The notes under the pieces are model-generated. The model did no database searches and was not told the origin of the DNA. It was given only the letters and a program-made list of their open reading frames with translations. A DNA stretch of 64,000 nt, from the NCBI GenBank assembly GCA_023053545.1, contig JAKZAN010000187.1:1-64000 (forward strand). Direction: 5' to 3'. This stretch comes from Lepidurus packardi. Its lineage: Eukaryota > Arthropoda > Branchiopoda > Notostraca > Triopsidae. Shown one piece after another: positions 1 to 12,274 of this stretch (position 1 is its first letter; each line of letters starts with the position of its first letter). The position numbers were made by a program, and so were the translations under genes.

Positions 1-202
1 CCCAACCCCAACCCCAACCCCAACCCCAACCCCAACCCCAACCCCAACCCCAACCCCAACCCCAACCCCAACCCCAACCCCAACCCCAACCCCAACCCCA
101 ACCCCAACCCCAACCCCAACCCCAACCCCAACCCCAACCCCAACCCCAACCCCAACCCCAACCCCAACCCCAACCCCAACCCCAACCCCAACCCCAACCC
201 CA
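1..202. repeat. Telomere, CCCCAA repeats
   Basis: About 33 perfect copies of CCCCAA run from the first base to about 202, where the array breaks at CCCCAG and unique sequence begins. This is the C-rich strand of a T2G4 telomere, as in Tetrahymena, Paramecium and other oligohymenophorean ciliates. The orientation (C-rich strand 5' to 3' into the chromosome) fits a true left chromosome end. No degenerate repeats or subtelomeric tandem arrays follow; the nearest coding end is only about 250 bp inward, as is usual for macronuclear chromosomes. Confidence 0.97.
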
Positions 203-451
203 GCATTCTAGTTACCTTCCTGACCTTGGCAACACGGTGGGAATCTCACCTGTATAGGGGTGCATATACTACCACTATATCGTTTTGATTTAGTGTAGTA
301 TAGGTGCCTATACAATGCAAGATTATTTTCAAACTAATTCTATAAATAAATATTGCGGTCTACTTCCAGGCCCTTTGGTCAACAAGATAAAAAGAATAGT
401 CTTCAAATAACAAACAGAAAGATTAGTATCCTTGAGTATCTGGCCAGAATA

Positions 452-2608
452 TCATAGCTGGGACGCGGCAGTCCGTGAGGAATCCAACGACTGTCTCATC
501 TGCTTCGACATCGTCAGATAGCTCATTGCCACCCCTTTGTTCCGATTCGGAGGGTAGCTGTTCCGATAGGTCACACTTAATTACTCTCGCACCTCGCTCA
601 GCAGTGCCCTCTTCTCTAGATGTTTCTATGAAAACACCCATCGCAGAATCCTGTTCCATGGTGTCATCAGATAACCCAAACTTATAGCCAGCATCAGCCA
701 ATCCTCAGCCCCAACATGATTTCGGATTTGGCTGTCAAAGAAGCAGCAGCCTCCCGCCATAAACAATAGAGTGAAGTCCAGCATCTTTAACATGAATTGA
801 CCTAGATCCGACGAGATCGATCTTTTCACAGAGCTCATCCTGAACAGTACCCTCTTGTCGGCTAGATAGTACAGACACATGCCTGCTAGGGAGAAGATGG
901 CTCCAATCGGTATCAAGTAGACATAAAGGAATGTGAACCACATAGTCTTTACGATCTAGCTGTAACGTTTTCCCATCTCATAAGGTGGGTCTTCCATCAG
1001 TTCATTGGCTTCACGCTGGGTCAGCATACAGGAATCCTTCAGTTTGTGTCTCCGATATCGTGCAATCAAGTCATAAGGGTTAATGATCCAGACTAAAGGG
1101 CCGAGGAAGGCGTTGAGGATGAACATGAGGGATTCTGCCTCCACGACTCCAAAGTTATGAACATAATTTCCCAATAAGTAGGCTTAGACAGCCAATGTCA
1201 TGAGGGCAGTCGTGAAGAAAACTCCAAGAGTATACTTAAGTCCGAAGGAATATTCGTATTGAGACCCATTGGAGTGCTTTTCGCGATCAGTGAGGTGGTG
1301 GCAAGCCCAAGGCATAAAGAATTTATTAAACAACACAATCAGCACCACTGAGATGTAGCCAAGAGCTATTCCCCTATCATGATTACTCTTGAATTTCTCA
1401 TGATTTTCGTCATATTACTCGGTAGCTCTTTCTATGATGATACCTTTCTATCTAAAAAGGAAGAATACCACAATTGTGACCACAATCAGACACCCCAGAC
1501 TTAGAAGCCATCCTAGGAAGATCGCTGTGAACCTTTCTTTGCGTGGTTTGTGAAGATTTCTCCAAATAATCTCGTTGGGCTCCCTCGCCTTCACTGATTT
1601 GAGTGTCTTGCGCAGAGTCATATCATAGTTGGGGAAGAACTGTCTGATCTCCTTCTCAGTGATTCTGTGGTTGATGATGTGTTGTGCGCGATCTCTTTGC
1701 TCTTGACTATTGAATACCACAAAACACTTTCCCACAAAGTACTCCTCTTCGTTCATTTCCATGTGTTCCTTGAGTTCTGCCACTTCTTGCTGGATCATTT
1801 CATATTTGTTGTTTAGGATCGTCAAATTCAAAGGAGGACTACCTTCCTAGATTTTGGCCACTGCTTTTCGTTTTTAATTTAGGATTCCATGGATCTCTTC
1901 TGATTTACTGAAGTATTCTTCCAAATTTTCAATCAGGAGAAGCTCATGCACTTCAAAGGGCTCATACTTGTCTAGGTCACTCATATAATTAATCAGCGCC
2001 ATAATGCGTTATGAGTTTTTCTGGTTGCCTGTGGGCACATTCTTTATTCTGAGGGCGAAGTCTGATATTTTAATGGACCGTTCATTATAGTAGGCAGTCA
2101 GAGAAATCTGTTTTTAGCGGAGATACAGCAAAAGTAGGAGCTGAGTTACGAAGGCTGTTAGTTTGAGGGCTATGCGGAGACTTGGCACTTGGTGGTTATT
2201 AGCATAGGAAACTGTATTCGCAAAGCCCTTCACACATCCTGAGACTCCACGACTACTACTAGTAGCTCCTTACTGGTTCAGAAGTCGACTTTATGACTGA
2301 CACACATTCTGGGCAAGGTTGAGGTCGATACTGACAATGCAAGAGTTGAGAACGAGAGCTGTAAGCATGATGATGGTGAACTTGAAAAAGTTATAGAAAA
2401 GAGGGAAGCCGTTGCCGAGGAACGCGAGTTCTTTGTTGTCTTCGGAGAAGGGAATGGGGATTTTTTAGACAAAGTTCATGCAGCACGGACAGACCTCGTT
2501 GGAGTGGCTATCAAGGTGAAGACCGGGTTTGCAGGCCCTAGCATGGTTCTAAGCGAGGACCCAATCCGCAGGTAGCTGATTGGGGTCATATTGAATATTT
2601 TCGGCCAT
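452..2608 (-). CDS. CSC1/OSCA/TMEM63-like osmosensitive cation channel
   Basis: One exon, 718 residues; ATG at 2608, TGA at 452-454. The family forms mechanically or osmotically gated cation channels in the plasma membrane. Visible features are a Cys-containing N-terminal stretch (CPCCMNF), a first TM helix near residue 80-105, a cytosolic domain with coiled character (around 260-370) carrying FVVFNSQEQRDRA and the family-typical EPNEIIWRNLH, then a hydrophobic segment (AIFLGWLLSLGCLIVV). Further TM helices follow, with conserved-looking LGPLVWIINPYDLIARYRR and a C-terminal pair around TMWFTFLYVYLIPIGAIF. About ten in-frame TAA/TAG are read as Glu. The first gene from the telomere, it is transcribed toward the chromosome end. 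Family membership is by motif resemblance; ion selectivity cannot be judged. Confidence 0.75.
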
Positions 2609-2783
2609 AAGTATTTTGGGGAGTACTGAGAGAAAGTGGCATTTAATATAGATATCCTTGATAAAGATCCACTTATCCTAACTAATGCCATGGTAAGGTG
2701 TTTTCTCAGGGCTATATATATACATATTCTTAATAATACATACCTATGCTACTAATGTAAACTATTGGCTGTTTTCATAACTA

Positions 2784-4517
2784 ATGTTTAATAGCGAGTA
2801 TCAATCCACTTCGCAGAGTTTCGCAAAAACTGCAACTTCAGGCCTCAGGCTCAGGTTCGCAGTCCATCAACGGTCTCATACTCTGGAGCTGCCCTCGAAA
2901 ACCAGAGAGCCTGTCTCTGCAAATAAATCACCCATCTGCATTATAAAACCCAAGGACTATGACTAACTAGCTCAGACAGTTAGAGTGCGTGCGATAAGCT
3001 GGGTCAAACTATCCCAAAAATCACAACCTAACAAACAAGATGAGAATGCTAAAATTCAAGTACCGTTCCGCAGTATGGTGCAGATCCCCAAGAATTATGA
3101 TTCCCTGCAGGGATTCCTGCCTTTCGTTAAGATAAACCTCTAAGCACAGGATAAAATCATTTCTGATCTCTGCAGAATCGAAGAAAAAGAGCCATAACCA
3201 ATCGTAGTGTCTCCAAAAAAGAGATTACGTAGCATGGTAAACATCGTGAAGGCTGAAGTACAGTACAATAAAACTCAGATAGCAGCCCTTCAAGACCACT
3301 CCCAGCAATAGTTTACCAAGACACTAGTCTAGTTCAAACTTCTCCACAACAAAATGGCCAAGCAATAAAGCATCAATAGTTCAAGAGTAAAGAAACGCAG
3401 TACTATTCCCCAGCCCAAAGAAGTTAAGCGAGATCTCATTAATCTCATCTTCAATCACAAACTGTTTCACAAAAATCAGATCGTCGCTAAGCCTATGCTT
3501 TCTGACTAGAGTTGGGTTGTTGGATGTGACAATGGTTATGCATATTTTATTGGCGGCAGAAATCCTCTAGCGTATGTACCTGGGTACAATCTGAAGGAGA
3601 CTACCTGGTTCACGAAGACTAAACCTCTTTCTTTGGTTGACTTTGTTTCTCCTGGGTGGGTCAAACTGCCTTAGCAAAACTCCATCCTCGTATTTGGAGG
3701 GGAGGTCCCTGTATCTAAAGCAAAGATTAAAACTCTTCACAACAAAGTCTATTAACTCAACCTTGAGGACATGCAAATGACTAAAATCAATCTAACAAAT
3801 CCCGAGGACGTCCTAAGCAGAAGATGCCATCAAATATGCTTGACCCATAAGTATGTTATCTTGTTCGGAGGAATAGACCGGAACTATCGTTATCTCAAAG
3901 ACCTCAACATCCTGAGCATTAGAAATTGGAAGTGGACCCCTATGGAGTACTAGTGCGATCACTAGATTACAAACTATCTGGCCAGAGGTATTGCAAAATT
4001 TAGCATGAAAACTGACTCCAATATAAACTCCATCGAATATTTCCTGGGCGAGTACGACCCAGAAAAACAGCCAAGAATAACAAGTGAAGCAGTCAACAAT
4101 AAGTATGTCTATGTCTTTGGAGGCCTAAATGAAGAAAACAAAGCACTGGACAAACTTCTACTCATCAAGTTCCTACCTGATGACCTCCCTCGCATTGAGG
4201 AAGCAAAAGTGCATGGCCCACGTCCTATGGCGAGGTATGACCATGCAATGTGCTTCTTCAGACATTATCTAGTGATCCACGGAGGCCGGAACCCCGAACA
4301 AAACCCTGGCTCGTGTGCTATTCTAAACGACATCCATGCACTGAATAAAGAGACGATGAGCTGGAGCGTACTAGACGTGAGGGAAAAGGTGGAGCGCGCT
4401 GAGCATTTGCTGATGGGTAAAGGAGAAAGTCTATGGATTTTTGGGGGTCGAGACAAGCATGGGATGACAAAAGCAGTAGTGGAGTACTAGGTACCGTAAA
4501 ACAACAAAGGAGACTGA
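2784..4517 (+). CDS. Kelch-repeat protein with disordered N-terminus
   Basis: One exon, 577 residues; ATG at 2784, TGA at 4515-4517. The N-terminal ~170 residues are polar and basic with a helical stretch (residues 120-190). The rest shows kelch blades with the usual double-Gly or Gly-Gly-Arg signatures: AYFIGGRNPLAYVPGYN, ILVFGGEVPVS, YVILFGGIDRNY, YVYVFGGLNEENKALDKL, YLVIHGGRNPEQ and SLWIFGGRDKHG. Kelch repeats form a beta-propeller used for protein binding, so the role is probably scaffolding or substrate recognition; no BTB or other catalytic partner domain is visible. Many TAG/TAA codons are read as Glu. The partner and location are unknown. Confidence 0.8.
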
Positions 4518-4765
4518 CCAATAATATCTATTTTTTATATTTCTACTGATTAAAACGATACATCCATATTCGGGATCCTACAAGCTGAGACTATCTAAGA
4601 GATATAATCACCTAATTTGTTACATTCTTAGTCAAACATGATCATGATCTTTTATCAATGTGTCTTTTGTTCATTGGTAATCATGTAATATAATTTTAAA
4701 CTGTACATACTGTCACTTGTACATCAAACAAAACATATATATAATATTAATACCTCAAGACAAGC

Positions 4766-7016
4766 ATGAAAGATTACGACTCACCCAAATACCTGGTCAG
4801 TTCCTACCAGAGGATGATGCAGGAAGCACAGGAGATCGAGGCTCGGGTCGCCAACAAAAATAGACCATCCAATAAACCTGTATCCACACTCCCGCCCCGC
4901 CAGATCAAGGTTCCCACCGTACTTGGGCAAGACAGAACAGATTCCGAACTCGAATACGACCTCGCTTTACAGTAACCCTACCTTATCTTTAAACTCTGAC
5001 TCATATGTCCTATTTTCCGAAGATGGATACCAGAGCCATTAAAAGCAACAATCCACTGCCAAGTTCAGAGTTCAGGCACAATATTGCACGTATCAAGGCA
5101 TCCATGAACAATACTGGATCCTCCCAGGAGAGACTTAATAATAACAATGCGAATAGTAGCAAACACAAAAGGCCTCCGACTGCGGGTATGTCTTCTGGTC
5201 CGGGAAGTTCCAGATAGATAAATAACCCTGCGAACTCAAATGCTACTAAAGAACAGCCTATGATTTCAAGGGGCAGCAACCATGAACCTAGCCACACTGA
5301 CCAACTCCCGAATAGAAAACCTTCACAACGCGGAGCCTCCCAGAACAAACAGGAAACCCCAGCAGCAAACAACCCCAATAAGATAACAGCACCGAAGAAC
5401 ACTACAAACTTGCCCAATGTTTATGAATCAGACAAATAATACATTCTTTTCTGCCTCAAACTGTTGGCGCAGAAGGTGCTGAAAGTGCAGAAAAACATCA
5501 GTGCCTCCATGCAGAAAGGAGGATTCCTTCGCTTGAAGACATATCTGTTGGCTCTAAGGGGAAAGGAGCTGGCCTTTGTCAGGAAAAGGTATTACTCGCT
5601 CATAAAAAAGTATTTCCATGAGTTGTATAAGGTCACGATCATCACAAAGATCGAAGAGGAAAAGAAAATAATTAAGGAGGAGCATGAGAAGACAGAGAAG
5701 CAGATGCAGATGGCTGCAGACTTTGACGAGTTCCAGACTCTAATCAAGACTTTTAAGCAGTGGAAAAGGTTCGCGAGGAATGAGATCAGGAGGAAACATG
5801 AGGAGAGGGAAGCTGAGATAGGTCAAAAGAAGAGGATGGTAGCTGCTGCTGAGACCAACTCATTGCATAAAAAAGTTAGAGGGTTGCTCGAGGTCCTACA
5901 AGAGTAGATCAACAAGCCCTAACCACAATAGATAATTGCTGAAGAACAGTTCTAGGAGAGCATGACGACAAACCCTGTAGAGTGGCACCAGGAATAATCA
6001 TAATAGATAGAGTAGCAGCCACGATAAATAGGACAGGCAGTATCAAGAGCCAGCTAAAATGGGGTTGAAGGTGGCTCCCAGCAGAGGAATGCCATCCCTA
6101 AAAGTATAACTCTATTTTTAAGCAATTAATCGGTGTGATAACATTCATAGAATTGACGAACGATGAATTAAAAAAACGTAGATAGGAGTTGGAGAAAAAG
6201 AACAATGAACGTAAGGATAAACTCGAGAAGATCAGGAAGGAGAAAGAAGAACAACGCAGACGCGAGGAAGAGGAACGCAGACTCCAGGAAACTAGGCTCA
6301 AAGAGGAAGAAAGGTTGAGGAGGCACCAGGAACACCAGCATTTCCTGCAGAGGAAAAAGGAAGAGTAGGAAGCCAAACGTAAGGAGGTAGAGGAAAGAAA
6401 GAGATTGGAGGAGCTGTACATTTATGCTGAGGAGTGCGATATGAGGCGAATAAAAAAATACTATGGCCTCTTGCCTTGGAAGAGGGCAATTGAAATGCGC
6501 AACCAAAAAATGTTGAAGCTATCTAGACCTCTTCATAAACTAGCCTTGAAATGGGCTTGGAAGCAGTTTCTCGTGCAGCACGATCTGCTTCTAAACGAGG
6601 AAGAGCGGGAATAAGAACTGAAGAGCAAGATCGCAGACAGAGTGTATGCCAAGTTCTGCAAAAGGAAAGTCATAAAGTTCTTGAAGGCATACGTGCCAGT
6701 TTCGAAGGACTAAACCGAAGAGATGCGAGTTTTCCAGGCGTATCAACTGATGAAGAAGGCACTATTTGATTGGAAACGTGGGATGCTGGGAATGAGGAAG
6801 GAAAACTATGAGTAGGACAAAATACTTGAGAAGAAAATCAGTGGATGGAGAACAACGTATTTCAGGAGAGTTTGTTTCCAAGCTCTGGTGGAGAATAAGG
6901 ACCAGGAAATAAGAGGGAGGCATCTATTGGAGCACAAGCTAAAACTGGAGTAGAAGATCAACAAGTGGAAGAGCGACAAGACAGTGGATATCGATCTTGA
7001 CAAACTCCTAGAATGA
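4766..7016 (+). CDS. CCDC191-like coiled-coil protein
   Basis: Three exons by frame: 4766-4971, 5034-6103 and 6151-7016 (introns of 62 and 47 nt, GT-AG), 713 residues, TGA at 7014. The first third is disordered and rich in Asn/Ser/Pro. The middle has helices with RYYSLIKKYFHELYK and FKQWKRFARNEIRRKHEERE. The last third is a long highly charged coiled coil (EKEEQRRREEEERRLQ) followed by a repeated Trp-containing helical unit (LPWKRAIEMRNQKM, KWAWKQFLVQHDLL, FDWKRGMLGMR, ISGWRTTYFRRVCFQAL). Repeated helices with Trp/Lys/Phe of this kind resemble CCDC191 and centrin-binding Sfi1-like repeats, which suggests a basal-body or ciliary structural role. This is a resemblance, not a proven orthology. 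Confidence 0.6.
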
Positions 7017-7215
7017 GTCTTATAACAGTTTTTAATGAGTTTTGGATGTGCTTTATGAGACTAGTAGTTAATATCTATGCCCTATTTTTTAATCCCGATA
7101 TTCCCCTGGCTTTACATCGACACCTTGATGAGGAGTGTAGAAAACAGAGTGATCACACCTATTATAAGATTTAGTACATAAATGTTAAGTCAATAGAACA
7201 GATATCTAATGCTGA

Positions 7216-8940
7216 TCATTTTGCAGGCTTCTTGCTTGTTTTTGAGGATTTGGGGTTTTTCCCAGATTTTTTCTCAAGTGGGTTCTCCATCAGAGCGAAT
7301 CCGTTTGTAGGAAGCGCGTTCTCCTTGAAGAGTTAGGCTTTTATACTGTGTTTGGACAGGTGACTTGATGTTCCTTTGAACAGCACACTCTGTGAGGGTC
7401 TGAACCATTACTCTTTCTTTGGCTTGCCGATACCTGCCATCAGACTACTCAGGATGCTATTGTAATTACTGGTTTTATTGTAACCATTGATGTTCTGCCT
7501 GAAACTGCCTCGCCCATGGTGATCTTCTTGGGCTGAAAGCCAGGGAGACGCAATACCACTGGGATCATCCTGGTTGCGGCGCTTGTTGGTCGGAATCATT
7601 CTGTCTTTCAGGTTTGCAACCTCCTCATAGTTGTCTCGATCACTGTTTTATGAACATAATTATGCCATTAGTTTTGATTTGGCTAGGGATGGCTTGATTT
7701 TTGGGTCCGACTGCACCCAGTTGGACTGTTTGGTCGAGAGCGATGTCTTTGTGCCCACTTCAAAAATGTGCACCGTCTCTGTTAGATCAATAACCTTCTC
7801 TTTAGGCTCAGGACATGAGACGGGACTCGCAGTGCCACCATTAAAATTATAGGAACTGCTCCTCATAAAAGTACTCTCATTCTTGAGGATAACCCTCTTA
7901 AACTTAGAGTGGAGTGTTGGCGCATCGTATTCATTCTGGATAATCGTAATCTGTGCTTCATTCTCGTTCAGCTTGTCAGAGGATATGCACTCTTCAAAGT
8001 GTGTCCGATTCTCGTAGAAGCGTTCCTTCGTTTTTTTGAACTGTTTTACTCTCTACTATATTTCTTCTCGCTAGCGATGGTCTCGAAGCTTCATTTGCTA
8101 CGAAACCAGAAATCGTCTCTCGGATTCGACGAGGATGTTCTGGAAACGAGAGCCTGCGGTTGCTGTTTTCAGTCCTCCTCGCAAATCTGTGTTCGTGCTG
8201 GATTTGCGCTCGAATCCAAGGGAGTTATTGCTTGGAGTGGGTTACTATTCTCTCGGAGGCATGACTTTCCGTTTAGCTGGGTTATTGTTTTTGGTTGGAT
8301 CTTCCATATTTGGGCCTTTCAGGAGCAGCTTGGGCTCTGACTCGAAAGTCCTGCGACTGAATTCCTTGAGTCTTTTGAAAGCCTCAAAATTTCTGAAAGG
8401 TTTGTTATTGCACTCGTCGCTTTCTTCTTCACCGCCGGTGCTTGCTCTGCGTACTTTTTTCTTGAAGGTGCCGTCAGGAATGTTTGATGGATCGTCATCA
8501 AGATAGTGCCCATCTTTCTTCCTGATCTTGATGGTTTATGTGAACCATATCTCGAGAGCCTTCAGATTTTCCTCCTGTACCCTTTTATCTCTGAAACTGA
8601 TTTTCCGAAGAGACTCCACCAAGGAGTGAAAAATCCAGTTCTAAGTTGGCGTCGAGCCCACGGTTTTCAGATTTTTGGGACTCAGCAGTGTCTGAGACTT
8701 GGATGAAGTGGCATTCGCATTATTACGATTGATCCATTCCCGAATATGATGCAGCAGATTTTTGGTAGCCCCGCACTGCAAAAGCCTACGGGATATCTAG
8801 TTGACGTCGACGGATGAACTCTCGGGAGCCCGAGGAGGGTTCTAGAAGAGTTGATTGATGCTGGAGGATTCAAAGAAGTTTCTTTTGCAGAGATCTTCGA
8901 GGAGTGTGACTGAATTGTTATTATTGCGGTTTAGAGTCAT
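7216..8940 (-). CDS. Uncharacterised disordered protein
   Basis: Open reading frame of 574 residues under the TAA/TAG=Glu code, ATG at 8940 and TGA at 7216-7218, no intron needed. I do not recognise a family. The N-terminus is Asn-rich (MTLNRNNNNSVTLLEDLC). A helical section follows (around 90-140, HSLVESLRKISFRDKRVQEENLKALE), then long Ser/Lys/Asn-rich disorder. Near residues 260-320 there is a charged, probably coiled-coil stretch (LRDHREREEIEERVKQFKKTKERFYENR). The C-terminus is Lys/Ser-rich (KSGKNPKSSKTSKKPAK). No signal peptide or TM helix. Convergent with the CCDC191-like gene, 200 bp away. The continuous frame over 1.7 kb and the amphipathic helices argue that it is real; function unknown. 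Confidence 0.6.
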
Positions 8941-9565
8941 CGGCAGACCAAGATGTGTATTCGTGGACTAGGAGAAGGTGAAGGGAAGAACGAGAGCGGG
9001 AGGGGACTTGGAAAATCGAGTAATAGAAAGTAATGGAATCGGGGACTTTGCGAGAAAAAAAAGGAAAAGAAAAATGTTATAAAAAATCGACAAGGAGATA
9101 TAGAAAAAAATGGTAATAGTCTAACCAGAAAATAAGGAAAGAAGTAAGATAATAATGATGGAGAACGACTTATCCACTAATAATATATCTATAGCAAGTG
9201 GAGGCTAAAAAGATTCACTATCGATAGCAGATCCCTTTTTTCTTGCCTCTGTCTATTTGTCTAGGTGGGTGTATATCGTCTATCTCTAGAAAACTGATAG
9301 AAGAGAATCTGATCAAAATAATAGATTGTACCCAGCATCATCATATAGAAAGGGTAGCCATCGACAGATACGAATAGGAGTATTACAGATAGATCAATGT
9401 GCATTTTCTTCAGACTCATAAACTGCAGATTATAACTAAATAAAAAAATAAGGTATCCTTGTGACTCCGACAGAGGTTCTAATTGATTCAGAAGAGTAAC
9501 TCAATAACATTCTTAGCTATATCTCAAAAACACAAACTGATATATATATAAAATAATAATCCAAC
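8941..9565. other. Intergenic, no gene seen
   Basis: 625 bp between the divergent starts of the disordered protein (minus) and the MORN gene (plus). A+T-rich, especially 9040-9200 and 9400-9560, so it probably holds both promoters. No convincing reading frame, RNA gene or repeat. Confidence 0.5.
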
Positions 9566-10726
9566 ATGGGCAATGCCATAAGCTCTGTCTGCGGCACTGA
9601 CAGTCCCCTCGATCTCTCCCTCTAAGACAATCTTAAAATCAACTCTCTCAATGCACCCCTCCCCAAGACGACCAGTCCTCTTCTCGAGGTACCCCCAACT
9701 CTCTCATCATTAATGGTCGCCTCCCTTAAACGCTATAAAGACTACTCGTATAGTAATCCACGACCAGCAGCACAACAACCACCCACAACCTGAAATGGCT
9801 GCAGATGACCAGTGACAAAAATGAATTAGCAGGCAAGTTTGTGGTAGCCATCCCTGAACGCTCTTCTATCGTGAAAGAGATCGAGAATAGCCAATGTATC
9901 ATACCCTCACAATCAACAATAACTGTAATACCTGTGCTGTTCTTACACTTATGTGATATTGCTTTTAGAACCTATCGCAGTAATAGAAACGAATGAGATG
10001 ATTGATGGGGGCACCCTGCAAAAACCATACTAAATATCATGTTTGCAGGCTGTTTACCATGGGGAATGGAAAAATAACAAACCACATGGATTAGGCAGGG
10101 TCTACTATAAAAATGGAAGTTATCTAGTCACTTACTTTAAAAATGGGGAAGCTACCAGCCCTGACTCACTCTTCATCTACCCTGACGGCAGTTTCTATCG
10201 TGGAGCACTCCTCAATTCAAAAGCACACGGTAAGGGAAGGCTCAAGTTATTAAACGCTGTAGACTATGTGGGAGAGTGGCATGAAGATTTGCCTCATGGC
10301 AACAATGGTGTAGAGATAGCCCCTGACGGTTCGATATATACGGGACAGTTCGTAAGAGGACAGAAGGAAGGTCGAGGAAGGGTTGTGTGGCCTAATGGAG
10401 ATGTATTCTAAGGTTGTTTCCACAACAACATGATCGAAGGTGTAGGCAAAATGGTTTATGCAAACGGAGAGGAGTATGACGGATATTGGTCAAAAGGTCA
10501 GAAAGATAAAAAAGGAAGCTTCAAATGGCCCGATGGAAGGAAGTATGAAGGTTTTTACTAGAACGACAAGGCCAACGGCTATGGAGAGTTCTACTGGCCC
10601 AATGGGGCTGTCTATAAAGGAGAGTTCAGGGATGGAAAAATGGAGGGTCAGGGTCGGCTGATAGGATAACAAAAGGTAAAGAGGGGAAGATGGGAGAAAG
10701 GAGTGATGGTGGAAGAAATAGTGTGA
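9566..10726 (+). CDS. MORN-repeat protein with acylation-type N-terminus
   Basis: Three exons by frame: 9566-9752, 9830-9924 and 10049-10726 (introns of 77 and 124 nt), about 319 residues; TGA at 10724. Eight MORN repeats fill the third exon: YHGEWKNNKPHGLGRVYY, FYRGALLNSKAHGKGRL, YVGEWHEDLPHGNNGVE, YTGQFVRGQKEGRGRV, a fifth with GCFHNNMIEGVGKM, YDGYWSKGQKDKKGSF, YEGFY-ENDKANGYGEFYW and YKGEFRDGKMEGQGRL. The start MGNAISSVCG fits an N-myristoylation signal (Gly2) with a palmitoylatable Cys9, so membrane attachment is likely. MORN repeats bind membranes or proteins, and in alveolates they mark cortex and basal-body structures. The repeats are certain. The two upstream exon joins are less so: the intron at 9753-9829 was picked only because it restores frame. 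Confidence 0.75.
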
Positions 10727-11188
10727 TGGGTAATCTCTATGAGTGAATATATATTTAGTCGTTGGGTATTGGCAGTTTACAGTTACAGTATCAGATACTG
10801 TACAGTTCTTACCACTATAGAATCCACTCCAATCTGAGTGTCTCCCATTGAATAACGGGACAGCGATAATCAGCACACCTTCTTGATCCCGTCATAGTCT
10901 GTTCCTATCCACCCTCACCAATGATAGTTGTTTATGAATCGCGACACCCAACATAATAATCCCCTACTTCCCTCATTCTATTTTAGTCTATCCACACCTT
11001 TTATTGTTAAAAATTTTGTCCCAATCCACCCAGCCATCAGATCCCCCTCTCTCTCTGCACATTAACAAACATATTTTATATGCACACCATATACATTTAT
11101 TTACATATATTTTATAACTAACAAACCCAACTAATTCTCTCTCCCTCTTTCCCTATAACTTCACCTCCCTATAAACTCTCCGACTCTC
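10727..11188. other. Intergenic, no gene seen
   Basis: 462 bp between two genes on the same strand, with pyrimidine-rich stretches (11040-11160) and an A+T-rich patch just before the next ATG. No frame or RNA gene supported. Confidence 0.45.
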
Positions 11189-12274
11189 ATGCGTGCCTTG
11201 CGCAAACCTGCTAGTGCCTCCCCACTCATCAACTCCAATCAGAAACCCCTCCCCAAATAATCACTTGCCTAGGACTACGAGCAAATCAGCAATAAACTCA
11301 AGGATGTTCTCCAAGTTCTCCTGGCCGAGAAGGTCAAATAGGAAAACAAGGTCCAAGACCTGGTCAACGATATGAAAATCTCATACTGTAGAAAACTTTC
11401 AGAAAAAGAACTCGTCATCATCAACCTGCAGAATCGTATACACAAGCTCGAGACTTAGTTCGCCCAGCACCAAACTCGCTCGGCGTCCAGGGTCCGCGAG
11501 CAGAGGTAATGCATAGAAACCCTCAAAGTATTGCTAAAGAAGAAGTACACTAAGGAAATCATGAGCAACACCCACTCCAAAACCGATAGGCTTCCAACCG
11601 AGAACCACACCTACAACGAGCGAGTAGAGATGCTGAACGTTGTATAAACTGTCAGAAATCGCAATAAAAACCATATCAGGGCAGAGAGCGCTTTGACAGC
11701 CCACTAAACCTAGGCTAGCCAGAAAGCAGTCAAAACCTGTGGAAATGAGGAACCAGAAATCCGTGTATACCCTATTATTTAAAATCTAAACCTCGAAAGT
11801 CGCGGTAGCGAGAAGGTCACCTCAGACGCTATCTACAGTACTCATCACAATACTAAGAGACACTCCACTATTTCTACAGAACGCACATTGAAGGACAACA
11901 CTCATCACCAAATACCTCTTCAGTACGTGGACAACAACAATATGCTGTCGAGCTTGAGTCTGTTCAACCACAGGAAATCGAGTGCCGACATCCAGAGTCT
12001 AAACAGTGCGAACTACCAGCAACCGAGTAGCATGTAGAGGGTTCTGAGAACAGAACAAGGTTTCAGCAAAATGTGCAGTTTCCAACAAATCGGGGAGGAG
12101 TAATAAGACCCGAGAAAGTATCGGGAGAAGAACAAGGTGTAGAACTGGAGCCGGATAAACTCTATAAAGAAGGTGCTGGAGGATCTGAGGAAAGGTAAGG
12201 CAGTGGCCGAAGAAGTGTACCAGAAGTACCATAATGTGTAATCTACCCAGAATAGCAGGATGCGCAGAAAATGA
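11189..12274 (+). CDS. Uncharacterised coiled-coil protein
   Basis: One exon of 361 residues, ATG at 11189 and TGA at 12272-12274, with TAA/TAG as Glu throughout. A short basic Ser/Pro N-terminus (MRALRKPASASPLINSNQK) precedes a helix-forming coiled coil (about residues 30-120; YEQISNKLKDVLQVLLAEKV, LVIINLQNRIHKLE), then a polar, His/Asn/Ser-rich linker. A basic C-terminal helix follows (WSRINSIKKVLEDLRKGKAV). No recognised domain, signal peptide or TM helix. The amphipathic pattern over the whole frame makes a real gene likely; a structural or ciliary role would be a guess. Confidence 0.6.

Noticed and set aside
2476-2691. Minus-strand frame with ATG at 2691
   Set aside because: A different frame, from the ATG at 2608, encodes the channel protein through the same DNA; this one is a shadow with a Ser-rich random composition.
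5010-5417. Hydrophobic minus-strand frame of 135 residues
   Set aside because: Complement of the Asn/Ser/Lys-rich coding region of the CCDC191-like gene, which makes Leu/Phe/Val-rich antisense; no independent support.
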